Of a stretch of DNA of 64,000 nucleotides, positions 61,304-64,000 are shown one piece after another. Origin of the DNA: Bacillus thuringiensis (GTDB lineage Bacteria > Bacillota > Bacilli > Bacillales > Bacillaceae_G); assembly GCF_014932895.1 (NCBI RefSeq), contig NZ_JACYOF010000013.1, positions 1-64,000 on the forward strand. Direction: 5' to 3'. Each line of letters starts with the position of its first letter. Positions within the stretch are counted from its first letter, which is position 1. Made by a program: the position numbers and the translations under genes. The notes beneath the pieces were generated by a model that was given only the letters and a program-made list of their open reading frames with translations, did no database searches and had not been told where the DNA came from.

Positions 61304-63067
61304 ATGTTAAAAATATTTAAATACTTAAAACAAAAAGAATGGATACTTATTGTTGCCAGTATCGTATTCATTGCAGGCCAAGTTTGGTTAGATTTGAAGC
61401 TTCCGGATTTTATGTCTGAAATTACGACCCTTGTACAGACAAAGGGTAGCGAAACGAGCGAGATATGGGCAGCAGGAGGAAAGATGCTTTTATGTGCTCT
61501 CGGCAGTATGATATTGTCAGTTGTTGTTGGCTATTTTGCGGCAAGAGTAGCAACATCTCTTTCAAAAGAATTGAGAAAAGGAGTATTTGACAAAACGTTA
61601 TCTTTCTCTATGGAAGAAATTAATGGTTTTTCAACGGCAAGTCTTATTACTCGTTCTACTAATGATATAACGCAAATACAGCAGACTGTTGCAATGGGTC
61701 TTCAAGTTATGATTAAAGCTCCTATCCTTGCAGTTTGGGCCATTTTGAAAATCACAGGGAAAAGTTGGGAGTGGTCAGCGGCAACAGGAGTAGCTGTCGT
61801 TGCTTTGCTTATTATGATAGGCAGCATTATCATTTTTGTACTACCAAAATTTAAAGTAGTTCAAAAAATGACAGATAATCTGAACCGAGTAACAAGAGAA
61901 GGTTTAACTGGTATTCGTGTTGTTCATGCCTATAACGCACAAAAGTATCAGGAGGGGAAATTTGAAAAAGCAAATAAAGATTTAACAGATACAAATCTTT
62001 TGGTGAACCGTCTGATGGCCATTATGCAGCCGGGCATGAGTCTAATTATGTCAGGTTTAACTCTTTCTATCTACTGGATTGGGGCTCATTTGATTATGAA
62101 AGCAGGTGGAATGGATAGAATCGGTTTGTTCAGTGATATGGTAGTATTTTCATCTTATGCAATGCAGGTGGTTATGGCGTTTATGTTATTAGCGATGACG
62201 TTCATTATGCTACCGAGAGCATCAGTATCTGCAGCACGTATTAATGAAGTACTAGATACGCCTCAGACAATTACAGATGGTGAAATGCAATCGTCACCTA
62301 AGGGAATCGAAGGTGAAATCGAACTGCGTAATGTTAGCTTTAAATATCCTGATGCAGGAGAATATGTTTTAGAAGATATTAGCTTTACGGCACATAAAGG
62401 CGAAACTGTCGCTTTTATTGGCTCTACTGGTAGTGGTAAAAGTACGCTGATTAATTTAATCCCAAGGTTTTACGACGCTACTGAGGGAGAGGTTATAGTC
62501 GACGGAATCAATGTGAAAGAATATACACAAGAAGCCCTTCATAATAAGTTTGGCTATGTTTCTCAAAAAGCCGTATTATTTTCAGGTACAGTAAAATCTA
62601 ATGTTGCCTACGGGGATAACGGCCAGATCTCGCCAACAGATGAAGATATCAAAAAAGCGGTGGAAATTGCCCAAGGAAAAGAATTTGTAGAGAAAATGGA
62701 TGGCGAATATGATGCTGATATTTCCCAGGGCGGTACGAACCTTTCCGGAGGACAAAAACAACGCCTTTCTATTGCAAGAGCAGTAAGCAGAAATCCTGAA
62801 ATCTTTATTTTTGATGATTCGTTCTCTGCCCTAGATTATAAAACAGACCGTCAGCTTCGTTCTACATTGAAAAAAGAAACGAAAGGTGCGACCACTTTGA
62901 TTGTAGCACAGCGAATTGGAACGATTAAATATGCTGATAAAATCATCGTACTAGACGAAGGTAAAATCGTTGGTATGGGAACACATAGTGACTTGTTAGA
63001 AACTTGTAAGACTTATCAGGAAATTGCCTATTCACAACTATCGAAGGAGGAGCTGGGAAATGCGTAA
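61304..63067 (+). CDS. ABC exporter half-transporter, subunit 1
   Basis: A 587-residue protein with six N-terminal helices (about 15-300) and an ABC domain: Walker A IGSTGSGKSTLINLI, signature LSGGQKQRLSIARAV and Walker B IFIFDDSFSALD. The catalytic glutamate after Walker B is an aspartate, as in the degenerate site of heterodimeric exporters such as BmrCD and TM287/288. GAGGAG precedes ATG 61304. The partner gene overlaps its end by eight bases. The substrate is probably a drug or lipid. Confidence 0.92.
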   Translation: MLKIFKYLKQKEWILIVASIVFIAGQVWLDLKLPDFMSEITTLVQTKGSETSEIWAAGGKMLLCALGSMILSVVVGYFAARVATSLSKELRKGVFDKTLSFSMEEINGFSTASLITRSTNDITQIQQTVAMGLQVMIKAPILAVWAILKITGKSWEWSAATGVAVVALLIMIGSIIIFVLPKFKVVQKMTDNLNRVTREGLTGIRVVHAYNAQKYQEGKFEKANKDLTDTNLLVNRLMAIMQPGMSLIMSGLTLSIYWIGAHLIMKAGGMDRIGLFSDMVVFSSYAMQVVMAFMLLAMTFIMLPRASVSAARINEVLDTPQTITDGEMQSSPKGIEGEIELRNVSFKYPDAGEYVLEDISFTAHKGETVAFIGSTGSGKSTLINLIPRFYDATEGEVIVDGINVKEYTQEALHNKFGYVSQKAVLFSGTVKSNVAYGDNGQISPTDEDIKKAVEIAQGKEFVEKMDGEYDADISQGGTNLSGGQKQRLSIARAVSRNPEIFIFDDSFSALDYKTDRQLRSTLKKETKGATTLIVAQRIGTIKYADKIIVLDEGKIVGMGTHSDLLETCKTYQEIAYSQLSKEELGNA

Positions 63068-64000
63068 TAATCAAACAAATAGTCCTCGAAAAAGTACCGG
63101 TGGTCCAGGAGGGATGGCAGCTCCGGGAGAAAAGCCAAAGAACTTTAAAAAGCCGTGGGGAAAGTTAATTGCCTATTGTAAACCATATTTACCAGCGATT
63201 ATCTTTGCGCTTGTATTGGCAGCTGTAGGAACCATTTTCACTATCATTGGACCCAATATGCTTAGTGAGATAACCGATTTAATTACGGAGGGTATTGCAG
63301 GTAAGATTGATATTACGGCTATAGGAAATATTGCTCTGCTTCTTGCTATTTTGTACGGATTGAGCTTTATTTTCAGCTATATTCAGTCGTTTATTATGGC
63401 TACTATTACTCAGCGAGTATCCAAACGGTTACGTGCGGATATTGCGGACAAAATCGATAAATTACCATTAAAATACTTTGACTCGACAACCTATGGAGAT
63501 GTGTTAAGTCGTGTCACGAATGATGTGGATATGATTGGTCAGACTTTAAACCAAAGTGTTGGTTCGTTAGTGACAGCGGTCGTTATGTTCTTAGGGTCTT
63601 TAATTATGATGTTCTCTATTAATGTTACGATGACACTTTCTGCTATTGCTGCAACAGCCGTTGGGTTTGTATTAATGATTTTCATCATATCCAAATCTCA
63701 AAAATATTTCATACGCCAGCAGAAAGACCTTGGTAGAATGAACGGTCATATTGAAGAAATCTATTCGGGGCATGATGTAGTAAAGGTTTATAACGGTGAT
63801 AAAGAAGCAAAGCAGCAATTTAATAAAATCAATGAAAGTCTTTTTAAAAGTGCGTGGAGATCACAGTTTATGTCGGGGATGATGATGCCCCTTATGATTT
63901 TTATTGGCAATTTAGGCTATGTTGTTGTTTGTGTAGTAGGTGCTACACTAGCGATGAATGGTACCATTACATTCGGTGTTATCGTTTCATTTATGGTTTA
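63060..64000 (+). CDS. ABC exporter half-transporter, subunit 2 (cut by window end)
   Basis: The ATG at 63060 overlaps the stop of subunit 1 by eight bases and has AAGGAGGAG nine bases upstream. The visible 313 residues begin with a polar, glycine-rich tail (RKSTGGPGGMAAPGEKPKNF), then KKPWGKLIAYCKPYLPAIIF and the first membrane helices, with KLPLKYFDSTTYGDVLSRVT, a typical ABC exporter intracellular loop. The nucleotide-binding domain lies outside the window. It should carry the canonical catalytic glutamate that subunit 1 lacks. Confidence 0.92.
   Translation, partial: MRNNQTNSPRKSTGGPGGMAAPGEKPKNFKKPWGKLIAYCKPYLPAIIFALVLAAVGTIFTIIGPNMLSEITDLITEGIAGKIDITAIGNIALLLAILYGLSFIFSYIQSFIMATITQRVSKRLRADIADKIDKLPLKYFDSTTYGDVLSRVTNDVDMIGQTLNQSVGSLVTAVVMFLGSLIMMFSINVTMTLSAIAATAVGFVLMIFIISKSQKYFIRQQKDLGRMNGHIEEIYSGHDVVKVYNGDKEAKQQFNKINESLFKSAWRSQFMSGMMMPLMIFIGNLGYVVVCVVGATLAMNGTITFGVIVSFMV

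Noticed and set aside
1-64000. CRISPR array, prophage, complete IS element, tRNA or rRNA gene
   Set aside because: No regularly spaced repeats with unique spacers, no phage structural or transposase genes, and no tRNA cloverleaf or rRNA sequence was recognised on either strand.

Overview
The window looks like chromosomal DNA of the Bacillus cereus group (B. cereus, thuringiensis or anthracis type). The base composition is low-GC and Shine-Dalgarno sequences are strong AGGAGG types. There is a Ger(x)C spore-germination protein, a T-box in front of proBA, an AtxA/Mga-like regulator, an EntA/B/C-type SH3-3D cell-wall protein and three copies of a short mobile repeat that fits bcr1. No rRNA, tRNA, CRISPR array, prophage or complete insertion sequence was found.

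Layout. 1-5.6 kb: the end of a Ger(x)C gene, a bcr1-like repeat, a ProP-type transporter, and a leftward MoxR-DUF58-DUF4129-like operon. 5.5-15.9 kb: a PadR/DUF2812 pair behind an iterated operator; a VOC-GNAT-kinase-HAD run; a decayed AgrC/AgrA-type two-component locus; small membrane proteins; a DUF2975/XRE pair; a secreted alkaline phosphatase; and a fatty-acid desaturase. 16-27.4 kb: an arginine/proline block made of a RocE-like permease, an IclR regulator, RocB, ProC and T-box-controlled ProBA, followed by a NupC-type transporter. 27.5-36.6 kb: an accessory stretch with long non-coding gaps. It holds a decayed duplicate of an ArsR regulator, a 44-bp near-perfect palindrome, an AtxA-like regulator, an HU fragment, a NarL-type two-component system, an aquaporin and three candidate small RNAs. 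36.7-42.1 kb: an AraC fragment, an ArsR-MFS pair, a Fur-box-controlled heme monooxygenase, and two pseudogenes.

42.1-50.5 kb is a complete AI-2 (lsr) uptake and processing locus. lsrR-lsrK-cupin-lsrF run left and lsrA-C-D-B run right from a shared control region. No lsrG-like gene is present, and a small cupin sits between the kinase and the thiolase. 50.5-64 kb: malate:quinone oxidoreductase, DUF2332, small enzymes, the SH3-3D protein with a 36-bp tandem repeat, a 1.3-kb non-coding stretch with another bcr1-like copy, a kinase-GNAT-isochorismatase group, and a TetR regulator with four matching operators before a heterodimeric ABC exporter cut by the window end.

The parts that deserve most attention are regulatory: the paired small-RNA-like transcription units, the 15-bp iterated PadR operator, the Fur-box/34-bp palindrome promoter, the four TetR operators and the altered lsr gene set. 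Gene remnants (two-component fusion, ArsR twin, HU tail, AraC tail, nucleotidyltransferase with an in-frame stop) suggest repeated deletion and decay. All family calls were made by eye from the sequence, without database searches.
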